The notes under the pieces: model-generated
Seen by the model: the letters and a program-made list of their open reading frames with translations, nothing else
Told to the model about the DNA's origin: nothing
The model's database searches: none
Translations under genes and position numbers: made by a program
Part shown: in pieces, positions 1 through 5,224 of the stretch
Layout of the letters: the number at the start of each line of letters is the position of its first letter
Numbering within the stretch: position 1 is the stretch's first letter
Assembly: GCA_023261915.1 (NCBI GenBank)
Contig: JALRFT010000227.1
Location: forward strand, 1 to 7,774
Length of the DNA stretch: 7,774 bases
Direction: 5' to 3'
From: Acidimicrobiales bacterium
Lineage (GTDB): Bacteria > Actinomycetota > Acidimicrobiia > Acidimicrobiales > Acidimicrobilacustridaceae

Positions 1-128
1 CTGTCGAGGTCCCGACCCCTACCACCTCGGTCAACAGGTATGAGGACGATGACCAGTACGACGACGACGAAGACGATGACGATGACGACGACGAAGACGA
101 CGACTACGAGGACGAAGATGACGACTGA
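1..128 (+). CDS. C-terminal end of an unidentified protein with a poly-Asp/Glu tail (5' partial)
   Basis: The frame starting at base 3 is open from the window edge to a TGA at 126-128 and gives 41 residues. The first 12 are ordinary (Val, Pro and Thr rich). The last 29 are almost wholly acidic: 20 Asp and 5 Glu with only three Tyr and one Gln. Of the three plus frames this is the natural reading of the GAC/GAT/GAA tract: one other frame stops at 41-43 and the third gives an implausible Met/Thr/Lys run. The tail is probably disordered and could bind cations or basic partners. The next gene starts inside this tail (11-base overlap), so the two are likely co-transcribed and coupled. The protein's main domain is outside the window. 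Because apbE follows, it might be a flavinylated or redox protein, but that is a guess from context. Confidence 0.7.
   Translation, partial: VEVPTPTTSVNRYEDDDQYDDDEDDDDDDDEDDDYEDEDDD
108..111 (+). promoter_or_regulatory. Ribosome binding site GAGG for the 118-600 gene
   Basis: GAGG sits six bases before ATG 118, inside the acidic tail codons of the upstream gene. It favours ATG 118 over the in-frame ATGs at 40 and 205, and is consistent with translational coupling through the 11-base gene overlap. Confidence 0.5.
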
Positions 129-600
129 CCCTTCCGCCCGATCGGGCGAGGGTGTCGGGCAGCAGCGTCGAACGACTCGTCGACGTTCTCGTCAGCGGGC
201 CGGTATGGCGTCACGGGTCTTTCTGGCGGGAGCCAGCGTGGCCGCAACAATCGGGATCTCCACCGCTGTCGCTCTCGCCGATCGGGCAACCGCAGTTGAG
301 GCCAATGAATCGGCTGCGGCTGCCGCCTCCGTTCCGGTGGTGCCGACGACCACTGCGCCGCCCCCCCCGGTGGTGGTGGTCCGTCGGCACCACGTGGTGC
401 AGCCGGTGGTGCCGGGTGGAAGCGCATCCGCTGAGGTCGCAGGGCCCGCTCAAAGCCCGGTGGCTGCGAGTGGTGGCACGACGGAGATCTTCTCGCCGCC
501 GGCGACGCCATCGGCCCCCGCCGTTGCTCCGCCTGCGCCCGCTCCCGCCCCGGTGGCTCCTCAGCCCGCACCTCCGACGACGGTCTCGCGAGCAAGCTGA
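118..600 (+). CDS. Small membrane-anchored or secreted Pro/Ala-rich protein, function unknown
   Basis: A 160-residue protein that I cannot assign to a family. Residues 1-33 are hydrophilic with a strongly basic patch (Arg cluster at 17-27). Residues 34-54 form one hydrophobic segment ending in ALA before Asp55, which could be either a signal-peptidase I site or a membrane anchor. Residues 65-160 are low complexity, rich in Ala, Pro, Val and Thr, with a His pair at 91-92, and look like an extended extracytoplasmic stalk or wall-spanning region. ATG 118 is chosen because a GAGG ribosome site lies at 108-111, six bases upstream, and the start overlaps the preceding stop. ATG 205 is a later in-frame alternative that would remove the basic region. 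apbE begins six bases after the stop codon. No FMN-binding motif of the (S/T)GA(S/T) type is present, so it is probably not the flavinylated partner. Confidence 0.65.
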   Translation: MTTDPSARSGEGVGQQRRTTRRRSRQRAGMASRVFLAGASVAATIGISTAVALADRATAVEANESAAAAASVPVVPTTTAPPPPVVVVRRHHVVQPVVPGGSASAEVAGPAQSPVAASGGTTEIFSPPATPSAPAVAPPAPAPAPVAPQPAPPTTVSRAS

Positions 601-605
601 CGGCA

Positions 606-1574
606 ATGGGATCAGTCCAGTTCCTCGCCATGGGGACGACCTGTCGTCTCGAGACGTGGGCGGTGGATACAGGCTCAGGCCCGAACGACGGTTCCGAGGT
701 TTGTCACCAACTGGTTGAGGAACTTGGGACCCTCGAGGCCCGGTGGAGTCGCTTCGTCCCGGGAAGCGATGTCAGTCGTATGAACCGCCATGCCGGGGTC
801 GAGGTCCCGGTGGCATCCGAGACCTCTTTCTTGGTCGCCAGTGCGGTTTCGGCCTGGGAGCTCACCGGTGGCCTCTTTGACCCGACGGTGCTGGGCGCTC
901 TCGAGTTCGCCGGGTATCCACCGGCCGGTTGGCATGGAGGGGTCGCCAGTGAACCACCTCGCGCACATTCGACCACCGCTGTTCCCGGGCCTCACGGCAT
1001 CGTCATCAATGTCGAACTGGGAACCGTGTCCTTACCGAGTGGAGTCGGCTTCGATCCGGGCGGTATCGGGAAGGGACGCGCCGTCGACCTGCTCGTTGAA
1101 CGGGCGCATGCGCTCGGTGCCAGTGGCGTGTGCGTTGATCTCGGCGGTGACGTGAAGGTCAGTGGTACGACTGGAGGTCCCGACGCCTCGTCGTGGTGTG
1201 TCGAGGTGGACCATGGAGAGGGTCGGGTTGCCTCGGTGGTGTTCGACTCGGGGACTGCCGGAGCCGTGGCTACGAGTTCAATCCTTGCCCGACGATGGCA
1301 TGGGCCGGATGGACCCGCTCACCACATCATCGACCCTCGTTCGGGGCGGCCATCGCAGTCTGATCTCGTTGCTGTCACCGTCGTTGGTGGCGAGGCGATG
1401 TGGGCTGAGGTGATTGCCAAGGCGGCGGTGGTCGGGGGCTCGCACGAGGGTCGGATGCTCGTGGAGCGATTGGGATTGTCGGCGCTGGCAACGACGACCC
1501 GCGGATCTGTTCTCCACTGGGGCTCGATTGATTCCTTCATTCCTGCGTCGGAACTTCAGGTGATGCCGTCATGA
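606..1574 (+). CDS. apbE: FAD:protein FMN transferase (ApbE family)
   Basis: A 322-residue ApbE-family protein. The family uses FAD and Mg2+ to attach FMN covalently to a Thr or Ser of target flavoproteins, usually on extracytoplasmic redox domains. Family landmarks in order: MGTTCRL near residue 9, WSRFVPGSDVSRMNR (47-61), GGLFDPTV (88-95), FDPGGIGKGRAVD (149-161), VDLGGDV (177-183), GAVATSS (219-225), HHIIDPRSGRP (239-249) and a final helix AMWAEVIAKAAVVGG (264-278). In that helix the family usually has Asp and Thr (ADALATA type) as metal-site residues; here they are Glu268 and Lys272, a variant that I believe occurs in actinobacterial members. No signal peptide or lipobox is seen. ATG 606 is used; ATG 630 (Met9) is an alternative, since neither has a strong ribosome site. 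The stop overlaps the next start (ATGA, 1571-1574), so it is coupled to the haem membrane protein, its likely functional partner. Confidence 0.92.
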   Translation: MGSVQFLAMGTTCRLETWAVDTGSGPNDGSEVCHQLVEELGTLEARWSRFVPGSDVSRMNRHAGVEVPVASETSFLVASAVSAWELTGGLFDPTVLGALEFAGYPPAGWHGGVASEPPRAHSTTAVPGPHGIVINVELGTVSLPSGVGFDPGGIGKGRAVDLLVERAHALGASGVCVDLGGDVKVSGTTGGPDASSWCVEVDHGEGRVASVVFDSGTAGAVATSSILARRWHGPDGPAHHIIDPRSGRPSQSDLVAVTVVGGEAMWAEVIAKAAVVGGSHEGRMLVERLGLSALATTTRGSVLHWGSIDSFIPASELQVMPS

Positions 1575-2185
1575 CCCCACTGGTCGTGCTCGCTCAGGCC
1601 AGCGGTGAGGAATCAAAGTTGTGGTGGCATCTCGCACGATCGTCAGGGATCGTGGCATGGGCATTGGCGGCACTGGCCGTGTTATGGGGTGTGGCGCTCG
1701 CTACCCGGGCACTGGGTCGTCGACCGCAGGCTCCCTGGCTTCTGGCTGTCCATCGGTTCCTTGGGTTGCTGTGCATTGTGTTCGTGGGCGTACACCTTGT
1801 CGCTCTCTACCTCGATCCCTTCATCAAATACGGTCTGGAGGACCTCTTCGTCCCGTTGGCGTCGTCGTGGAAGCCGGTGGCCGTGGCGTGGGGCGTCGTC
1901 GCCTTCTATCTGCTGGTCGCCGTCGAGATCACGTCACTTCTTCGTCAACGCATGCCGGCCCGTCTGTGGCGAGGTATCCACTTGACCAGTTACGTGATGT
2001 ATGTGTTGGCCACCGTTCACCTACTCACGGCCGGCACGGATCGAACCAATCCAGTGATGCTCGGTTCGGTCATGGCGACAGTGGCGGTGACACTGTTCTT
2101 TCTTGCCTACCGGGTGGTCGGTCCGGGTCGCGCAGCGAGTGTGCGCAGTTCGACGTCGTCATCGACGCCAACCCGTGTCGGCTAG
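1571..2185 (+). CDS. Ferric-reductase-like transmembrane haem b protein
   Basis: A 204-residue polytopic membrane protein of the ferric reductase-like transmembrane type. About five hydrophobic helices are visible, near residues 25-45, 58-81, 103-124, 136-154 and 162-183. Two His pairs with haem-type spacing are present: His61/His75 in one helix and His137/His150 across another, as expected for two stacked b haems. There is no FAD/NADPH reductase domain, so it resembles the short MsrQ/YedZ-like membrane-only members that take or pass electrons through a partner. It is translationally coupled to apbE, suggesting it feeds or drains a flavinylated protein in the same system. The last about 20 residues are Ser/Thr/Arg rich and probably cytoplasmic or disordered. 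No MsrP-type oxidoreductase gene is in the window, so I do not call it msrQ. Confidence 0.85.
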   Translation: MTPLVVLAQASGEESKLWWHLARSSGIVAWALAALAVLWGVALATRALGRRPQAPWLLAVHRFLGLLCIVFVGVHLVALYLDPFIKYGLEDLFVPLASSWKPVAVAWGVVAFYLLVAVEITSLLRQRMPARLWRGIHLTSYVMYVLATVHLLTAGTDRTNPVMLGSVMATVAVTLFFLAYRVVGPGRAASVRSSTSSSTPTRVG

Positions 2186-2200
2186 CGCCGCTGGTTCTTG

Positions 2201-2272
2201 TGCGCCCCCTGGGGGTCGAACCCAGATCCCTCGGATTAAAAGTCCGGTACTCTGCCATTGAGCTAGAGGCGC
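2201..2272 (-). tRNA. tRNA-Lys (anticodon UUU)
   Basis: Read on the minus strand, a full 72-base cloverleaf folds: acceptor GCGCCTC pairs with GGGGCGC (one T-G wobble), D arm GCTC/GAGT, anticodon loop CTTTTAA, T arm CTGGG/CCCAG with loop TTCGACC, and discriminator A at 2201. The anticodon TTT lies at 2238-2240 of the plus strand, so it decodes AAA/AAG lysine codons. The anticodon stem has one C-A mismatch at 27-43. CCA is not encoded: the next bases are CAAG. It lies downstream of queD on the same strand but is separated by 122 bases, and its 3' end is 15 bases from the convergent haem-protein gene. Confidence 0.96.
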
Positions 2273-2296
2273 TTGCTCGCTCCGCGAACGCTGATC

Positions 2297-2302
2297 ACCG
2301 TA
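2297..2302 (-). promoter_or_regulatory. Possible -10 element for tRNA-Lys
   Basis: TACGGT on the minus strand fits TANNNT and ends 24 bases before the mature tRNA 5' end, which leaves room for a short 5' leader to be trimmed by RNase P. No convincing -35 is visible, so this is tentative. Confidence 0.3.
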
Positions 2303-2353
2303 GACGCTGAGCAGTTGATTCCACGATCGGAATGGCCCTGCCCACGTCCGTCA

Positions 2354-2384
2354 GACCCCGCGTCAATCCGCGGTTCAGCGGGTC
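2354..2384 (-). terminator. Possible stem-loop terminator after queD
   Basis: Ten bases after the queD stop the minus strand reads GACCCGC, a 16-base loop, then GCGGGGTC: a seven-pair stem with one bulged C. There is no T-run behind it, which is common for actinobacterial stem-loops, so termination is possible but unproven. It would separate queD from the tRNA transcript. Confidence 0.3.
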
Positions 2385-2394
2385 CGTGTCTCGG

Positions 2395-2751
2395 TCAGTC
2401 CCCGCGGTAGATCACACCGCTGGTGCAGGTCTCACGTACTTCGATGGCAATCAGTCCGGCGAGGTCGGGAGCGATGCGGGTCCACAACCAGCGGGCCACG
2501 ACCTCACTGGTGGGGTTGTCGAGCCCGTCGATGTCGTTGAGGTAGCGATGGTCGAGTTGGCCGATGACGGGCGCAACCACGGCTGACACGTCGGCGAAGT
2601 CGGTCACCCACCCCGACACCTCACCCACGTCGCCTTCAATGGCGACTCGGACCCGAAATGAGTGTCCGTGGAGTCGAGCGCACTTGTGGTCGGCAGGCAC
2701 GTTGGGCAGGCGGTGGGCTGCTTCGAATCCGAACTCGCGGAACAGTTCCAT
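2395..2751 (-). CDS. queD: 6-carboxytetrahydropterin synthase (QueD)
   Basis: A 118-residue protein that closely follows E. coli QueD in pattern and length. QueD converts dihydroneopterin triphosphate to 6-carboxytetrahydropterin, an early cytosolic step toward preQ0 and 7-deazaguanine-modified tRNA. Zinc ligands are His13, His28 and His30 (FEAAH and LHGH), the nucleophile is Cys24 (HKCARLHGH), and Asp67/His68 (LDHRYLND) and Glu107 (ETCTSG) complete the active site. NPTSE (79-83) and the IYRG end are also typical. The frame stays open to an ATG at 2817, but the homologous part begins at ATG 2751, which has GGAGG just upstream (two-base spacing) and a -10-like CACACT seven bases upstream. No queC, queE or folE is in the window, so partners are elsewhere. 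It is divergent from the AarF-like gene across 72 bases. Confidence 0.94.
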   Translation of the reverse strand: MELFREFGFEAAHRLPNVPADHKCARLHGHSFRVRVAIEGDVGEVSGWVTDFADVSAVVAPVIGQLDHRYLNDIDGLDNPTSEVVARWLWTRIAPDLAGLIAIEVRETCTSGVIYRGD

Positions 2752-2766
2752 CCCCTCCAGTGTGCC

Positions 2767-2782
2767 CCACCCTGACGGGTGG
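2767..2782. repeat. Inverted repeat CCACCC-N4-GGGTGG in the queD/AarF divergent gap
   Basis: Perfect six-base arms with a four-base centre TGAC. It overlaps the CAGGGT candidate -10 of queD, so it could be an operator or a hairpin in the 5' leader. G/C-only arms of this size arise fairly easily by chance in such DNA. Confidence 0.35.
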
Positions 2783-2797
2783 CGGCGATTGCGCCAA
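2769..2797 (-). promoter_or_regulatory. Candidate queD promoter
   Basis: On the minus strand TTGGCG (2797-2792) is followed after 17 bases by CAGGGT (2774-2769), a spacing right for a sigma-70-type promoter with a short leader. An alternative is CACACT at 2764-2759, seven bases before the ATG, which would make a leaderless mRNA. The sequence alone does not choose between them. Confidence 0.35.
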
Positions 2798-2817
2798 TCA
2801 GCGGACCGCGCCACCAT
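2789..2817 (+). promoter_or_regulatory. Candidate promoter of the AarF-like gene
   Basis: TTGCGC (2789-2794), 17 bases, then CACCAT (2812-2817), which lies six bases before ATG 2824. This spacing fits a leaderless transcript beginning at or near the ATG. GAGG at 2818-2821 is too close (two bases) to be a normal ribosome site. Confidence 0.45.
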
Positions 2818-2823
2818 GAGGCC

Positions 2824-4296
2824 ATGCCCCGCTCGCGCCTGGTCTCAGCAGCCGTTGTTGCCGGCAGTGGCGCCAGCCTTGTCGCCGCAACCATCGGGGC
2901 GATCGCCATCTGGCGTCGGCTACCCGAATCCCGGCGTACCCGGGCCCGACGATCGCTGCGGGTGTGGCGCCTCACGGCCCGACGGGCGACCCACTTCGCA
3001 GTCATGAAAGCTACGGGTGTGGCCGTCGGGGAGCGTCGGCGGCAGGAGCTCGAGGACCGCTTTGCCGTGGCCACTGCCGAGGACATCGCCGCCGAGCTGG
3101 GTCAGATGAAAGGCGTGCTGATGAAAGTCGGCCAGCTTGCGTCCGTCATCGCCGACGGGCTTCCCGACGAGGCGCGGGCCGCGCTGGCCCAGTTGCAGGC
3201 CGATGTTCCCCCAATGGCACCCTCAGTTGCTGAAGGCGTGCTGACGGCGGATCTGGGTGCGCCGCCCGACGAGGTGTTCCTCGATTTTGAGCTTGAACCC
3301 ATCGCCGCTGCTTCCATCGGTCAGGTGCACCGCGCCGTGACCCGTGACGGCCAGCGGGTGGCGGTCAAGGTGCAGTACCCGGGGGTGGCCGATGCCATCC
3401 GGGCCGACCTCGACAACGCCGAGATGCTCTACGGCATGCTGTCGGCGGTTGCGCTCCCTGGTCTCGAACCGGCGGCGCTGGTGGAGGAACTCCGGGCACG
3501 CATGGGCGAGGAGCTTGACTACCGGCTTGAGGCCCGCAACCAGCAGGAGTTCGTCGAGCGCTACCGGGGTCACCCGTGGATCCGCATCCCCGAGGTCCGT
3601 CACGACCTCTCAGGCGAACATGTACTCACCAGCGACTGGTGCGACGGTCGGGGGTTCGCCGAGATCGCCGGGGCTGACGAGACGACCCGCCAACACATCG
3701 CCGAAGTGGTGTTCCGTTTCGCACAGTCGTCAGTGCTCCGCTACCGATCGTTCAACGGTGATCCCCACCCGGGCAACTACCGCTTCGCCGACGATGGCAC
3801 TGTCGTGTTCTTGGACTTCGGGTTGGTCAAGCAGTGGCCCGATGACGAGTTCGTCGGTCTTATGGCCGTCCTGCGTCCGGTGCTCGATCAAGACCCCGAG
3901 ACGCTGGTTGAGTACATGGTCGATGCCGGTTTCCTTGCCCGCAACCACCGACTGTCTGCTGAACAGGTTTGGGCCAGTGTGTCCGCCCCCTACGAGCCCT
4001 ACTTCCACGAGGAGTTCACCTTCACGCCGTCGTTCGCCGCCGGGGCCATGCGCACGATCGCCGATCCGACCGGGCCCAACCGTGCCGTGATGCGGGCGCT
4101 GAACTTGCCGGGGTCGTTCGTGATCGTCAACCGGGTGCTGTGGGGCATGGGCGGGTTGCTCGGCCAACTCGGAGCGACCAACCGCTGGCGCGCCATTCTC
4201 GAGGAATACCTGTTCGACGCTCCGGCGTCCACGCCGATGGGGGTGGCCGAGGCGGCGTGGCGCGCCGACCGGCAGCGCTCAGAGGTTGGGCGGTAG
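2824..4296 (+). CDS. AarF/ABC1/UbiB-family atypical kinase-like protein
   Basis: A 490-residue member of the ABC1/UbiB (ADCK) family of atypical protein-kinase-like ATPases, membrane-linked proteins best known for roles in quinone and lipid metabolism. A hydrophobic segment at residues 6-30 is followed by a basic stretch (31-54). The family marks are all present: KVGQ (101-104), the Ala-rich loop AAAS (161-164) that replaces the usual Gly-rich loop, VAVKVQYPG with Lys182, EELD (229-232) carrying the ExD pair, the catalytic NGDPHPGN (Asp313, Asn318) and LDFG with Asp331. It is therefore likely an active ATPase or kinase; the substrate is unknown. An upstream GTG at 2779 is in frame, but ATG 2824 is preferred because a -10-like CACCAT sits six bases before it. 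Its 3' end overlaps the convergent phosphatase gene by 18 bases. Confidence 0.9.
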   Translation: MPRSRLVSAAVVAGSGASLVAATIGAIAIWRRLPESRRTRARRSLRVWRLTARRATHFAVMKATGVAVGERRRQELEDRFAVATAEDIAAELGQMKGVLMKVGQLASVIADGLPDEARAALAQLQADVPPMAPSVAEGVLTADLGAPPDEVFLDFELEPIAAASIGQVHRAVTRDGQRVAVKVQYPGVADAIRADLDNAEMLYGMLSAVALPGLEPAALVEELRARMGEELDYRLEARNQQEFVERYRGHPWIRIPEVRHDLSGEHVLTSDWCDGRGFAEIAGADETTRQHIAEVVFRFAQSSVLRYRSFNGDPHPGNYRFADDGTVVFLDFGLVKQWPDDEFVGLMAVLRPVLDQDPETLVEYMVDAGFLARNHRLSAEQVWASVSAPYEPYFHEEFTFTPSFAAGAMRTIADPTGPNRAVMRALNLPGSFVIVNRVLWGMGGLLGQLGATNRWRAILEEYLFDAPASTPMGVAEAAWRADRQRSEVGR

Positions 4297-4872
4297 GAAC
4301 GCCAACTCGTCGTCAACGAGTTCGACGCGTTCCCCGAGGACGACACCGGCCTCGCCCCGATGGGTGAGGTGTCGGCCACCGAGATTGGGCACCCGTTCGA
4401 AGCCGAGACCGTGGTCTTCTTCGAGAACGTAGATGACCCCGCCGTGACTGACGACGAGAATCTCGGCTCCGGCGTACTCGCGGTGCAGATGATGGAGTGC
4501 GTCGTGGACGCGCTCGAGGAAGGGTTCGGTCGCCTCGAACCCCGGGGGTCGCCGTCGGTCGTCGAGGTAGCCGGGCCACGCCGATTCAATCTCGTCCTTG
4601 GTCAGGCCTTGCCATTCCCCAGCGTGCCGTTCGCGCCAGCGGGCGTCGATGAGAACGGGACCGACCCCCAGTTGCTCAGCCACGATGCCGGCGGTCTCCA
4701 CCGCCCGGCCGAGGTCGGAGGCCACCACGAGATCCACTGAGCCGATGCGCTGGGATGCCGATGTTGCCTGCAACCGACCGAGGTCGGAGAGCGGAGGATC
4801 CTCCTGGCCTTGCCATCGTCCGAGGGCATTCCATTCCGACTGGCCGTGGCGAACGAGAAGGATGCGGGTCAC
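4279..4872 (-). CDS. Histidine phosphatase family protein (phosphoglycerate mutase-like)
   Basis: A 197-residue cytosolic enzyme of the histidine phosphatase (phosphoglycerate mutase-like) superfamily, which removes phosphate through a phospho-His intermediate. RHGQSEWN (8-15) gives catalytic His9 and Arg8. Arg56 (SDLGRAVETA), Glu81 (RERHAGEW) and His143 (VVSHGG) complete the usual pocket. It lacks the extra length of a classical cofactor-dependent phosphoglycerate mutase, so a broad-specificity or metabolite phosphatase is more likely; the substrate cannot be told. The GTG at 4872 is chosen because ILLVRHG follows almost at once and a TACCGT -10 lies six bases upstream. Longer starts (ATG 4950, ATG 5022) would add a Gly/Pro/Arg-rich extension and run into the divergent MoaD-like gene. 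Confidence 0.88.
   Translation of the reverse strand: MTRILLVRHGQSEWNALGRWQGQEDPPLSDLGRLQATSASQRIGSVDLVVASDLGRAVETAGIVAEQLGVGPVLIDARWRERHAGEWQGLTKDEIESAWPGYLDDRRRPPGFEATEPFLERVHDALHHLHREYAGAEILVVSHGGVIYVLEEDHGLGFERVPNLGGRHLTHRGEAGVVLGERVELVDDELAFLPPNL
4304..4322 (+). terminator. Possible stem-loop after the AarF-like gene
   Basis: AACTCGT, loop CGTCA, ACGAGTT: a perfect seven-pair stem beginning eight bases after the AarF-like stop. It lies inside the 3' end of the convergent phosphatase gene and has no T-run, so it may be only coding sequence. Confidence 0.25.
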
Positions 4873-4878
4873 CCCCCG

Positions 4879-4884
4879 ACGGTA
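4879..4884 (-). promoter_or_regulatory. -10 element, leaderless start of the phosphatase gene
   Basis: TACCGT on the minus strand fits TANNNT and lies six bases before GTG 4872, the spacing expected when transcription starts at the start codon. No clear -35 is seen. Confidence 0.5.
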
Positions 4885-4926
4885 CCAACCCGGGGCGCGC
4901 CGCCCTCCCGCACTCGGTGGGTTGGT
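4884..4926. repeat. Perfect 8-base inverted repeat spanning the phosphatase/MoaD divergent gap
   Basis: ACCAACCC (4884-4891) and GGGTTGGT (4919-4926) are exact reverse complements 27 bases apart. The left arm touches the -10 of the minus-strand gene and the right arm ends ten bases before the -10 of the plus-strand gene, so one dimeric regulator could affect both. It could also be chance in GC-rich DNA. Confidence 0.3.
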
Positions 4927-4936
4927 GGCACCCGGG

Positions 4937-4942
4937 TAGTCT
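4937..4942 (+). promoter_or_regulatory. -10 element, leaderless start of the MoaD-like gene
   Basis: TAGTCT fits TANNNT and ends six bases before ATG 4949. No ribosome site precedes this ATG, which agrees with a leaderless mRNA. Confidence 0.55.
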
Positions 4943-4948
4943 CCGCTC

Positions 4949-5224
4949 ATGCCCTCCCTGCGGATGTTCGCCTCGGCGCGTGACGCCGCCGGGTGCGGTG
5001 CCGACGAAGTTCCCGGTGCCACCGTCGGCGAGGTGCTCGCCGCCGCCGAGGCCCGCTACGGCGAGCGCTTCAGCTCCCTGTTGCCGTCGTGTCGGGTATG
5101 GCTCAACGGCGAGGAAACGTCGATGGAGGCAGCGGTCGCCGTGGGCGATGAGATCGCCGTGCTTCCGCCGGTCTCGGGCGGGTGTGGTGCCGAGGTGGTT
5201 TCAGCGGTGCGGTGGTCTCGGTGA
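4949..5224 (+). CDS. MoaD/ThiS-like sulfur-carrier protein with a C-terminal extension
   Basis: A 91-residue small beta-grasp protein of the MoaD/ThiS type. In this family the C-terminal Gly is adenylated and turned into a thiocarboxylate that donates sulfur, for example to molybdopterin. The start (LRMFASARDAAG), the TVGEVLAAAEARYG segment (25-38), VWLNGEE (50-56) and VGDEIAVLPPVSGG (65-78) follow the family pattern. Unusually, Gly77-Gly78 is not the end: 13 more residues follow, beginning with Cys79 (TGT, one base from TGA). The tail would have to be cut off for normal activation. The stop overlaps the GTG of the next gene (GTGA, 5221-5224), so translation is coupled. No other molybdopterin or thiamine gene is nearby, so the actual pathway is open. 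Confidence 0.82.
   Translation: MPSLRMFASARDAAGCGADEVPGATVGEVLAAAEARYGERFSSLLPSCRVWLNGEETSMEAAVAVGDEIAVLPPVSGGCGAEVVSAVRWSR

Noticed and set aside
40..117. Extending the 118-600 gene upstream to ATG 40
   Set aside because: The added residues are only Met, Thr, Lys, Arg and Ser, produced by reading the GAC repeat out of frame; ATG 118 has a proper ribosome site.
47..125. GAC-rich tract as a CRISPR or tandem-repeat element
   Set aside because: It is an irregular run of Asp/Glu codons within a gene; there are no spacer-separated repeats.
104..718. Other long open frames on both strands over the Pro-rich gene
   Set aside because: They are Arg/Pro-rich shadows typical of GC-rich DNA, without family motifs, and conflict with the ordered plus-strand operon.
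2201..2272. tRNA gene as an integration (att) site
   Set aside because: No integrase, no repeated tRNA 3' segment and no foreign-looking DNA beside it in this window.
2752..2817. queD start at ATG 2817
   Set aside because: It adds 22 residues absent from QueD and would leave only six bases to the AarF-like start.
4873..5022. Longer phosphatase starts at ATG 4950 or ATG 5022
   Set aside because: They add a Gly/Pro/Arg-rich extension before ILLVRHG and overlap the MoaD-like gene; GTG 4872 has a well-placed -10.
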